Source: Streptomyces lydicus
Lineage (GTDB): Bacteria; Actinomycetota; Actinomycetes; Streptomycetales; Streptomycetaceae
DNA length: 53,353 bases
Assembly: GCF_000717345.1 (NCBI RefSeq)
Contig: NZ_JNZA01000045.1
Coordinates: 1-53,353 of the forward strand
Direction of reading: 5' to 3'
Position numbers and translations under genes: made by a program. Position 1 is the first letter of the stretch. The number at the start of each line of letters is the position of its first letter. Under the pieces are notes generated by a model. It was not told where the DNA came from, did not search any database, and saw only the letters and a list, made by a program, of their open reading frames with translations. Below, one piece after another: positions 10,837 through 18,059 of this stretch.

Positions 10837-11499
10837 GTGGAAGAGCGAGACGAGCCGATGGGGCTCAGGGAGCGCAAGAAACAGCGGACGCGGCAGGCGA
10901 TCTCCGACGCCGCGATCTCACTGTTCCTCCAGCACGGGTTCGACCAGGTCTCGGTCGTGGACGTGGCGGCGGCGGCCGAGGTGTCCAAGCCGACGCTGTT
11001 CAAGTACTTCCCGACCAAGGAAGACCTGGTGGTGCACCGCTTCGCCGACCACGAGACGGTGGCGGGCACCATCGTGCGCGAGCGCCGCTCCGGCGTCTCA
11101 CCGCTCGCCGCCCTGCACCAGCACTTCGTCGACGGGCTGGCCCGCCGCGACCCCATCACGGGCCTGAACGACGAGCAGGAGGTCCTCGACTTCCACGGTC
11201 TGGTGTACTCCACGCCCAGCCTGCTCACCCGCGTGGTGCAGTACCAGAGCCGCGCCGAGGAAGCGCTGGCGCAGGCGCTGGCCGAGGCACTGGACGCCGG
11301 GCCCGCCGACGTCACGCCCCGGCTGCTGGCCGGTCAGGTCGTCGCCGCCCAGCGCATCCTGGCCGCGGCCAACTGGCAGCGGATCGTCGACGGCGCCACG
11401 GCGGACGGCAGTTACCCGCAGGCGGTCGCCGACGCCGACCATGCCTTCGCGCTGCTGGAGTGGGGACTCGCCGGCCCCTCGGCAGCCCGCACCGCCTGA
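10837..11499 (+). CDS. TetR-family transcriptional regulator
   Basis: 220 residues. The N-terminal helix-turn-helix is typical of TetR (RTRQAISDAA...FDQVSVVDVAAAAEVSKPTLFKYF, about residues 18-58) and is followed by a ligand-binding domain. The GTG start at 10837 would make a leaderless mRNA given the -10-like TAGGGT 7 nt upstream; an ATG at 10858 (MGLRERKK) is the alternative. It is divergent from the MFS exporter and convergent with the helicase gene. It probably represses the exporter and itself, relieved by the antibiotic or an intermediate, and may also act at the helicase promoter, where related half-sites occur. Confidence 0.92.
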   Translation: MEERDEPMGLRERKKQRTRQAISDAAISLFLQHGFDQVSVVDVAAAAEVSKPTLFKYFPTKEDLVVHRFADHETVAGTIVRERRSGVSPLAALHQHFVDGLARRDPITGLNDEQEVLDFHGLVYSTPSLLTRVVQYQSRAEEALAQALAEALDAGPADVTPRLLAGQVVAAQRILAAANWQRIVDGATADGSYPQAVADADHAFALLEWGLAGPSAARTA

Positions 11500-11517
11500 G
11501 GCCGCACGCCACACGAG

Positions 11518-11565
11518 CACGTCACGCAAGCGCGTCACATACACGTCACGCAAGCGCGTCACATA
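11518..11565. repeat. Perfect 24-bp tandem duplication
   Basis: Two identical 24-bp units (11518-11541 and 11542-11565), each containing GTCACGCAAGCGCGTCAC, lie between the TetR stop and the terminator. The function is unknown. Confidence 0.9.
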
Positions 11566-11600
11566 AAGGAGCACGCCCCGGGGCCGGGGCGTGCTCCTTT
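11565..11600. terminator. Bidirectional terminator between tetR and helicase genes
   Basis: Perfect 15-bp stem (AAAGGAGCACGCCCC at 11565-11579 with 11586-11600) with a 6-nt loop. The arms end in AAA/TTT, so it works on either strand for the convergent genes. Confidence 0.85.
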
Positions 11601-11611
11601 CGCCTGTCGCG

Positions 11612-13711
11612 TCAGCCGGCCAGCGGCTCCGGCAGCGGGTGCGCGTGCAGCACGTCGAGGCGGGACACCGCACGCGTCACGGCCACGTACAACCGGTGCA
11701 GACCGCGCGGCTCGGCCGCCACGATGGCCGACGGCTCCACGACGATCACGTGGTCGTACTCCAGGCCCTTGACGACCTTCGCCGGCAGGACCGCGAGCCG
11801 CGCCGCCGTACCGACGTCCTCGGAGGTGGCGACCTCCAGGCCCGCCGCCCGCAGCGCCTCGGCCGTCCGCTCCGCCTCGGCGTCCGCGGTGATCACCGCG
11901 ATGGCCCCCTCCTGCGTCAGCGCCTGCCGCGCGGCCTCGACCGTCGCGGACAGCGTGTCCGGTACCCGGCGGACCGACAACTCGCCGTCCTGGCGCAGGG
12001 ACCGGGCCGGCGGCACGTCCACGTCGAGCGCGCCCAGCAGCCGGTTGGCCAGGGACATCACGGCGGCCGGCACCCGGAAGCCGGTGGTGAGCTCGGTGAC
12101 CGTCCCCTGGGTCTTGCCCAGATGCGCCAGCTGCTCGGCCCAGGAGCGCGCCGCCCACGGAGCGGTGGCCTGTGCCAGGTCACCCAGTACGGTGAGCGAA
12201 CCGAAGCCGCTGCGGCGGGCGATCGCCCGGCACTGCATGGGGGAGAGGTCCTGGGCCTCGTCGACGACCACATGGCCGAAGCTGCCGGGCCGCTCGATCA
12301 GGCCGGCTACCTCGTCGATCAACAGCATGTCCTGGACGGACCACTTGGCGCTCTTGACCGATCGCGGCGGCCTGTCCCACACCAGCGCCGCCTGCTCGTC
12401 CGCGTCCAGCAGCCCGTCCGCCGCCCGGGCCAGCGCCTCGGCATCGCCCAGCAGACCGGCGACCACCTCCTCCGCCCGGACCGTGGGCCACACGGCGTCC
12501 AGGAAGGCCGCGACCGGGCGGCAGCGGCCGATCTTCCGCTGCCAGGTCATGTTCTTGGGGCCCGCCCGGCGCTCGGCCTGCTCCTGCACCAGCGACACCG
12601 CCCGCGAGCGGACGTGTTCGCGCCCCACCGCGTACGGCGGCGCCTGCTCGCGGACCTCCTCGACGATGCGGCTCAACTCGTCGCCGTACACCCGCCAGCG
12701 GTAGGAGCCGTCCGGGACGGTGATGCCGTCGGGGACCGCGGTGACCCTGCTGTACAGGGCGCGCTCCAGTACGGCCGCCATCCGGTGGCTCTGCTTGACG
12801 GCCGCCGCCAGTTCGCCGTCGACGGCCTGCACCGGATGGCGGGCCACCACGTCCTCCACCGTGCACTGCGCGATGTCGATCTCGCCGAGCGCCGGGAGCA
12901 CCTGGGCGATGTAGCGCAGGAACGTCTGGTTGGGGCCGATGATCAGCAGACCGCTGCGCTGCAGCCGCTGCGGGTAGGTGTACAGCAGGTAGGCCGCACG
13001 GTGCAGACCGACCGCGGTCTTTCCGCTGCCCGGTGCCCCCTGGATGCACACCGAATCGGCCAGTTCGCGGCGCACCAGGTCGTCCTGCTCCGGCTGGATG
13101 GTGGCGGCGATGTCGCGCATCGGGCCGGTGCGCGGGCGCTCGATCTCGGCCGCGACGATCCGGCTCGCCCCGGCCGGCACGTCCTCCTGCCGGTCGAGGT
13201 GCTCGTCCTCCATGCCCGTCAGGTCCTTCGGCTCGCCGCTGCTCAGCGGTGCCCAGCCGAAGCGCCGGCGGACCGCGACGCCCTGCGGTTCCAGGGCGCT
13301 CGCCTGATAGAAGGTGCGCGAGACCGGCGCCCGCCAGTCGACGACCAGCGGCGGCGCGGCCGGGTGCTCCGAGACCCGGCGGCGCCCGATGTAGTAGCGC
13401 TGCCGGCGGTGGTCCCCGGTCTCCGGCGCGTCGTCGAAGTCCAGCCGGCCGAAGAAGAGCGGGCTGTCCGGCTCCTGCGCCATGTCCCGTGCGCGGGTGC
13501 GCAGATACCGGCCCAGCGCCTCCGCGCTCGCGCCGTCGCCCGAGACGTCCTGCCCCTCGGTGACCTGCAGGCCCGCGTCCTCCACCTGCCGGGTCATCGC
13601 GCTCCGGCACAGGGCGACGTACCGCCGCTCCTCGGCGAGTTCGTCGTCCAGCCCGGTGGCATCGCCGGCGCGGGAGTCCGGGGTGTACGCGTCCTGGGCG
13701 TATGACGTCAT
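11612..13711 (-). CDS. HelD/HelR-type superfamily 1 helicase acting on RNA polymerase
   Basis: A UvrD/Rep-like ATPase of 699 residues. Walker A is GAPGSGKT (Lys231), Walker B/motif II is VVVDEAQD near 485, motif III is LGDLAQAT, and motifs V-VI are at KGLEYDHV and LYVAVTRA. The preceding MRDIAATIQPEQDDLVR is the Q-motif region typical of actinobacterial HelD proteins. HelD binds RNA polymerase and remodels its main and secondary channels. The Streptomyces homologue HelR protects RNAP from rifamycins. Placed inside the cluster of an RNAP inhibitor, beside an exporter and its regulator, this is a strong candidate self-resistance determinant, although that specific role is inference. A housekeeping HelD is the alternative. 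Confidence 0.88.
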   Translation of the reverse strand: MTSYAQDAYTPDSRAGDATGLDDELAEERRYVALCRSAMTRQVEDAGLQVTEGQDVSGDGASAEALGRYLRTRARDMAQEPDSPLFFGRLDFDDAPETGDHRRQRYYIGRRRVSEHPAAPPLVVDWRAPVSRTFYQASALEPQGVAVRRRFGWAPLSSGEPKDLTGMEDEHLDRQEDVPAGASRIVAAEIERPRTGPMRDIAATIQPEQDDLVRRELADSVCIQGAPGSGKTAVGLHRAAYLLYTYPQRLQRSGLLIIGPNQTFLRYIAQVLPALGEIDIAQCTVEDVVARHPVQAVDGELAAAVKQSHRMAAVLERALYSRVTAVPDGITVPDGSYRWRVYGDELSRIVEEVREQAPPYAVGREHVRSRAVSLVQEQAERRAGPKNMTWQRKIGRCRPVAAFLDAVWPTVRAEEVVAGLLGDAEALARAADGLLDADEQAALVWDRPPRSVKSAKWSVQDMLLIDEVAGLIERPGSFGHVVVDEAQDLSPMQCRAIARRSGFGSLTVLGDLAQATAPWAARSWAEQLAHLGKTQGTVTELTTGFRVPAAVMSLANRLLGALDVDVPPARSLRQDGELSVRRVPDTLSATVEAARQALTQEGAIAVITADAEAERTAEALRAAGLEVATSEDVGTAARLAVLPAKVVKGLEYDHVIVVEPSAIVAAEPRGLHRLYVAVTRAVSRLDVLHAHPLPEPLAG

Positions 13712-13807
13712 CGATCGCGACCTTTCCGCAGTGACCGCCTTGCTGTGCTGCGTCTGCGTCGTCCGTACGCCGTACGGAGCCGGCGGCGGTTGACCCGCAC
13801 AGCATAA

Positions 13808-13836
13808 CTGAACCGGGTTAAGAGACTTACCGGGTT
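13808..13836. promoter_or_regulatory. Operator-like repeat upstream of the helicase gene
   Basis: Half-sites CTTAACCCGGTTCAG (13822-13808, - strand) and CTTACCGGGTT (13826-13836, + strand) are separated by 3 nt. They resemble the tetR/MFS half-sites (11 of 15 and 9 of 11 matches) but are arranged head to head with a different spacing. They sit just upstream of a -10-like TATGCT for the helicase. Confidence 0.45.
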
Positions 13837-13962
13837 GCCCCTACGGAGGTGTGGTCCCGGGGGCGGACCGCGCCGTCGCGTCCGCCCTGCGGAGACGGGC
13901 CCGGAGCCGCCCTCCCGGTGCCCCGCGGGCGCCGGGCCAACACCCCTGCGCCGCCACGCAGA

Positions 13963-13986
13963 TAGGGGCTGTAGGGGTTTTGGGGC
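13963..13986 (+). promoter_or_regulatory. Tandem TAGGGG boxes upstream of slgE1
   Basis: TAGGGGCTG (13963) and TAGGGGTTT (13972), followed by TGGGGCGCT (13981), at about 9-bp steps. The same core occurs as CTAGGGGTTA twice at 24067-24096 and as TAGGGGCATTAC upstream of the LAL gene. Possible binding sites for that regulator. Confidence 0.4.
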
Positions 13987-13989
13987 GCT

Positions 13990-14015
13990 CTTTCCGCGGG
14001 CTAGCCTGCGGAAAG
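13990..14015. promoter_or_regulatory. 26-bp near-perfect palindrome upstream of slgE1
   Basis: CTTTCCGC...GCGGAAAG arms enclose GGCTAGCC, with a single mismatched pair over 26 bp. It ends 42 bp before the slgE1 start, directly after the TAGGGG boxes. It could be a dimeric operator or a 5'-leader hairpin. Confidence 0.55.
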
Positions 14016-14057
14016 CGACACACAGGTTTTGCGAGTCCGACTATTCGGGGTGGGTGG

Positions 14058-14519
14058 ATGGGCAAGGCAATGGAGCGCGCATGCGACGACGCACGGCACA
14101 GCGGAGTGGTGATCGTCAGCAGTCTCGCTTCCGACGCCCACACCTGGAACCTCGTCTATCTTCAACTGCTGCTGGAAGAGCACGGTTTCGAGGTGGTGAA
14201 TCTCGGTGCCTGCGTACCCGATGAACTGCTCGTCGCCGAATGCCTGGACCGCGCCCCGGACATGGTGGTCATCAGCAGCGTGAACGGGCACGGATATCAG
14301 GACGGCCTGCGCGTCATCGCCCAACTGCGCCGGCGCCCGCCGCTCGCCCGGACCCGCATGGTGATCGGCGGGAAGCTCGGGATATCCGGAGCGCGGGACG
14401 GTCTGCGCGCGGACCGGCTGCTGGACGCCGGATTTGACGCGGTGTTCCCCGACGGGCCCGACGCCGTACCGGAATTCGAGCGCTATCTGAGTCATGTCTT
14501 CGAACGAGTCGCGTCATGA
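14058..14519 (+). CDS. slgE1: Glutamate mutase (methylaspartate mutase) small subunit
   Basis: 153 residues, one cobalamin-binding domain of the MutS/GlmS type. The adenosylcobalamin loop DxHxxG appears as DAHTWN (D26, H28 the axial ligand, N31 in place of Gly), followed by SSVNGHG and VIGGKL. With the large subunit it rearranges L-glutamate to (2S,3S)-3-methylaspartate. Genetic work on S. lydicus assigns SlgE1/SlgE2 to supplying the 3-methylaspartate unit of the streptolydigin tetramic acid. I start at the ATG at 14058 because upstream in-frame sequence shows no family similarity. The stop overlaps the slgE2 ATG (ATGA). Confidence 0.92.
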   Translation: MGKAMERACDDARHSGVVIVSSLASDAHTWNLVYLQLLLEEHGFEVVNLGACVPDELLVAECLDRAPDMVVISSVNGHGYQDGLRVIAQLRRRPPLARTRMVIGGKLGISGARDGLRADRLLDAGFDAVFPDGPDAVPEFERYLSHVFERVAS

Positions 14520-15865
14520 CCGTCGAATTCCGTGTTCCGTCGCACACGGCGGAAGACGGGACGGCCGGTAATTCCACCGGCTTCGGCGAGTTCGTACGCC
14601 ACCGGGCCGCATCCGGCGAACTCGTCGTCCAACCGCGCATGGGATTCAGCGATCCCGCGCGGATGCGGGCCGGACTGCTGGCCACCCGGCGCGCCGCGGC
14701 CACCACCGTGGGCACCCTCACCGTCGACAGCTACACCCGCGTCGGCGACCTGGCGGCGGCCCGCGACGCCCTGCGCGCGGGCATCGCGCTCAACGGCTAC
14801 CCCCTCGCGACGCACCCACGGGAGACCACCGCGCAGGTCCTCGCGGGCATCGCGGCCGACGACTTCCCCGTACAGGTCCGGCACGGCTCGGCTGATCCCG
14901 GCCACATCTTCACCGCCCTGACCGCCGCCGGGCTCTCGGCGACCGAGGGCGGACCGGTCTCCTACTGCCTGCCCTACGGCCGCACGCCGCTGGAGAAGTC
15001 CGTCGACAGCTGGGCGCGGTGCTGCGAGGACTTCGCCGAACCGCGGCGGCCGGGCGTACGGCCGCACCTGGAGACCTTCGGCGGCTGCATGCTCGGGCAG
15101 CTGTGCCCGCCCGGCCAGCTGGTGGCGCTCAGCGTCCTGGAGGCGCTGTTCTTCCACCGCCACGGCGTGCGCAGCATTTCGGTGAGCTACGCCCAGCAGA
15201 GCCACCCCGGCCAGGACCGGGAGGCGGTCCGGGCGCTGCGCGTCCTGTGCGCGCGGCTGCTGCCCGACGCGGACGTGCACATCGTGGTCTACGCCTACAT
15301 GGGTCTGTTCCCGCAGACCGCGGACGGCGCCCGGGCGCTGCTCGGCGAGGCCACGCGGCTGGCCCGGGCCACCGGAGCCGAACGGCTCATCGTCAAGACC
15401 GAGGCCGAGGCCGACCGCATCCCCACGGTCGCCGAGAACGTCGCCGCGCTGGAACACGCGGCCCGCACCGCCCGCCGCCACCGCGCGGAGGCCCCGGCCG
15501 GCGCCGACGACGACTCCCAGGTGCACGCCGAGGCGTACGCCCTCATCGACGCGGTGCTCAACGCCGCGCCGGACATCGGCCGGGCCCTGGTGCAGGCGTT
15601 CAAGCGCGGGCTGCTGGACATCCCCTACTGCCTCCACCCGGACAACGCCGGCCGCAGCCGGAGCTATCTGGACCGCGACGGCCGGCTGCGCTGGGCCGAC
15701 GTCGGTTCGCTCCCGCTGGCCCCGCTGGTCGGGGCCGGCCGCAGCCGGCCGGTCACCTCCGGCGAGCTGATGAGTGCCCTGTCCTATGTGCGCCGCACCT
15801 TCGACGGCGACCCGTACGGCGAGCTGCGCGGGCGCCCGCGCGGAAAGGCGGTCGAAGACCGATGA
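14516..15865 (+). CDS. slgE2: Glutamate mutase large (epsilon) subunit
   Basis: 449 residues, slightly shorter than the clostridial MutE/GlmE barrel subunit (about 480). It forms the TIM-barrel partner that binds glutamate and the adenosyl group. Recognisable stretches are QPRMGFSD near residue 38, VRHGSADP near 122, PYGRTPLEKSVDSW near 155 and ETFGGCMLGQLCPP near 185. It is coupled to slgE1 upstream and to rmlA downstream by ATGA overlaps, so precursor supply for the amino acid and for the sugar are on one transcript. Confidence 0.93.
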   Translation: MTVEFRVPSHTAEDGTAGNSTGFGEFVRHRAASGELVVQPRMGFSDPARMRAGLLATRRAAATTVGTLTVDSYTRVGDLAAARDALRAGIALNGYPLATHPRETTAQVLAGIAADDFPVQVRHGSADPGHIFTALTAAGLSATEGGPVSYCLPYGRTPLEKSVDSWARCCEDFAEPRRPGVRPHLETFGGCMLGQLCPPGQLVALSVLEALFFHRHGVRSISVSYAQQSHPGQDREAVRALRVLCARLLPDADVHIVVYAYMGLFPQTADGARALLGEATRLARATGAERLIVKTEAEADRIPTVAENVAALEHAARTARRHRAEAPAGADDDSQVHAEAYALIDAVLNAAPDIGRALVQAFKRGLLDIPYCLHPDNAGRSRSYLDRDGRLRWADVGSLPLAPLVGAGRSRPVTSGELMSALSYVRRTFDGDPYGELRGRPRGKAVEDR

Positions 15866-16929
15866 GAGCACTCGTGCTGGCCGGCGGGACCGGGACCAGA
15901 CTGCGTCCGCTCACCCACACCTCGGCCAAGCAGATGGTGCCGGTGGCCAACAAGCCCGTGCTGTTCTACGGCCTGGAATCGATCGCCCGTGCCGGGATCA
16001 TCGACGTCGGCATCGTCGTCGGCGACACCGCGGCGGAGATCCGCGCGGCGGTCGGGGACGGATCGAGATTCGGCCTGAAGGTCACCTACATCCCGCAGCA
16101 CGCGCCGCTCGGCCTGGCCCACGCGGTGCTGGTCGCCCGGGACTTCCTGGGGGAGGAGGACTTCCTCATGTACCTCGGCGACAACTTCATCTGCGGCGGG
16201 ATCACCGGACTCGTGGCGGACTTCCAGGTCAAACGGCCCGACGCACACATCCTGCTGACCCGGGTGGCCGACCCCGGCGCCTTCGGCGTGGCCGAGCTCG
16301 GCCCGGACGGGCGGGTCGTGGGGCTGGAGGAGAAGCCGGAGCAGCCGCGCAGCGACCTCGCCATGGTCGGCGTCTACCTGTTCACCCCGGCCGTCCACGA
16401 AGCGGTGCGGGCCATCGAGCCCTCCCGGCGGGGCGAGCTGGAGATCACCCACGCCCTGCAATGGCTGATCGACGCCGGGCGGCGGGTGGACTCCACCCTC
16501 ATCGAGGACTACTGGAAGGACACCGGTAGCGTGGTGGACATGCTGGAGGTCAACCGCACCGTCCTGGAGAGCGCCGAACCCAGGCTGGACGGGCTGGTCG
16601 ACGAGCACAGCGAGATCATCGGCCGGGTCGTGGTCGAGGCCGGGTCCCAGATCCGCGGCTCACGCATCGTCGGCCCGGTCGTGATCGGCGCGGACAGCCG
16701 GATCACCGGCTCCTACGTCGGTCCGTTCACCTCCATCGGCGAGCGCTGCCGGCTCGACGACTGCGAGGTCGAGTACTCCGTCGTCCTGCCGGAGACCCGC
16801 ATCACCGGAGTGCGCCGCATCGCCGCCTCGCTGATCGGACGCAATGTGGAGGTCAGCCCGGCCGCGCCCGGCCCCCGCACCCACCGCCTCGTCCTCGGCG
16901 ACCACAGCACCGTGCAGATCGCGTCATGA
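15862..16929 (+). CDS. Glucose-1-phosphate thymidylyltransferase (long form)
   Basis: 355 residues. The N-terminal nucleotidyltransferase signature is LAGGTGTRLRPLT (residues 6-18), then KQMVPVANKP, YLGDNFI and EDYWKDTGS. The C-terminal 110 residues form a hexapeptide-type left-handed helix repeat (GSQIRGSRIVGPVVIG), as in StrD-type enzymes of antibiotic clusters. It makes dTDP-glucose, the first step toward dTDP-L-rhodinose. It is the RmlA-equivalent member of the slgS sugar set; I do not assign the number. Confidence 0.93.
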   Translation: MRALVLAGGTGTRLRPLTHTSAKQMVPVANKPVLFYGLESIARAGIIDVGIVVGDTAAEIRAAVGDGSRFGLKVTYIPQHAPLGLAHAVLVARDFLGEEDFLMYLGDNFICGGITGLVADFQVKRPDAHILLTRVADPGAFGVAELGPDGRVVGLEEKPEQPRSDLAMVGVYLFTPAVHEAVRAIEPSRRGELEITHALQWLIDAGRRVDSTLIEDYWKDTGSVVDMLEVNRTVLESAEPRLDGLVDEHSEIIGRVVVEAGSQIRGSRIVGPVVIGADSRITGSYVGPFTSIGERCRLDDCEVEYSVVLPETRITGVRRIAASLIGRNVEVSPAAPGPRTHRLVLGDHSTVQIAS

Positions 16930-17912
16930 ACATCCTGGTCACGGGAGGCGCCGGATTCATCGGCTCGCACTACGTCCGGACGCTGCTGGGCACGCCCGGT
17001 GCCGCGGACTGCGGCCGGCTGACGGTGCTGGACAAGCTCACCTACGCCGGCAACACCGCCAACCTCGCCACCGTGTGGGACGACCCGCGGTTCACCTTCG
17101 TGCGCGGCGACGTCTGTGACGCCGGGCTGGTCGACAAGCTCGTCGCGGACCACGACACCGTGGTGCACTTCGCCGCGGAGTCACACGTCGACCGCTCCAT
17201 CGCCGGCGCGTCCGACTTCATCATGTCCAACGTCGTCGGCACCCAGACCCTGCTGGACGCGGCGCTGCACCATCAGGACTCCTTCGGCACCTTCGTCCTC
17301 ATATCGACCGACGAGGTCTACGGCTCCATCGACACCGGTTCCTGGACCGAGAGCCACCCCGTCGCCCCCAACTCCCCGTACGCCGCGGCCAAGGCGTCCA
17401 GCGACCTGATCACGCTGGCCTACGGGCGCACCCACGGCCTCGACGTACGGGTCACGCGGTGCTCCAACAACTTCGGCCACCACCACTTCCCCGAGAAGCT
17501 CATCCCGCTGTTCGTCACCAACCTCCTGGACGGCAAGCAGGTCCCGCTGTACGGCGACGGCCTGCACATCCGCGACTGGCTGCACATCGACGACCATGTG
17601 CAGGGCATCGAGCTGGTGCGCACCAAGGGCCGCCCCGGCGAGGTCTACAACATCGGCGGCGGCACGGAGCTGTCCAACACGGCCCTGACCGGGCGCCTGC
17701 TGGAGGCGTGCGGCGCGGGCTGGGAGCGGGTCGACCACGTCGCGGACCGCAAGGGCCACGACCGGCGCTACTCGGTGGACTGGACGAAGATCCGCACCGA
17801 GCTGGGGTACGCGCCGCACCGCGACTTCGACTCCGCCCTGGCGGAGACCATCGACTGGTACCGCACGCACCGCGAGTGGTGGGAGCCGCTCAAGCGCCGC
17901 GCGGGACTGTGA
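16926..17912 (+). CDS. dTDP-glucose 4,6-dehydratase
   Basis: 328 residues, extended SDR. The NAD-binding motif GGAGFIGSHYVR is at residues 7-18, the catalytic region STDEVYGS near 122, and the YxxxK pair is in SPYAAAKASSDL near 146. It converts dTDP-glucose to dTDP-4-keto-6-deoxyglucose (RmlB reaction). It overlaps the thymidylyltransferase stop by ATGA and ends the plus-strand operon; a terminator follows at 17981. Confidence 0.95.
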   Translation: MNILVTGGAGFIGSHYVRTLLGTPGAADCGRLTVLDKLTYAGNTANLATVWDDPRFTFVRGDVCDAGLVDKLVADHDTVVHFAAESHVDRSIAGASDFIMSNVVGTQTLLDAALHHQDSFGTFVLISTDEVYGSIDTGSWTESHPVAPNSPYAAAKASSDLITLAYGRTHGLDVRVTRCSNNFGHHHFPEKLIPLFVTNLLDGKQVPLYGDGLHIRDWLHIDDHVQGIELVRTKGRPGEVYNIGGGTELSNTALTGRLLEACGAGWERVDHVADRKGHDRRYSVDWTKIRTELGYAPHRDFDSALAETIDWYRTHREWWEPLKRRAGL

Positions 17913-17980
17913 GCCGGGCGGTACGGCCAGGGACGGCGAACCACCCGCGCCGTTCCGGGGCCGCGCCGCCCACCGACACC

Positions 17981-18015
17981 GAAGGAGCCGGCCCGCCGCG
18001 CGGACCGGCTCCTTC
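17981..18015. terminator. Bidirectional terminator between rmlB-like gene and slgN1
   Basis: Perfect 11-bp stem GAAGGAGCCGG (17981-17991) with 18005-18015 and a 13-nt loop, between converging genes. Confidence 0.75.
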
Positions 18016-18059
18016 CGGTGCACCCACCCCGGTGGCTGTCCGGTGCGGAAGGCTGCGGC

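Larger units (their letters stand above)
13712..14057. promoter_or_regulatory. Divergent intergenic region helicase / glutamate mutase
   Basis: 346 bp without a credible gene. On the helicase side it has a TATGCT -10-like element (13806-13801, - strand) and the repeat pair at 13808-13836. On the mutase side it has tandem TAGGGG boxes and a 26-bp palindrome, each listed separately. Confidence 0.7.

Noticed and set aside
13712..13850. Rifamycin-associated element upstream of the helicase
   Set aside because: HelR genes elsewhere can carry a long GC-rich inverted repeat; the only repeats here are the CTTA(A)CC half-sites, which do not look like it.
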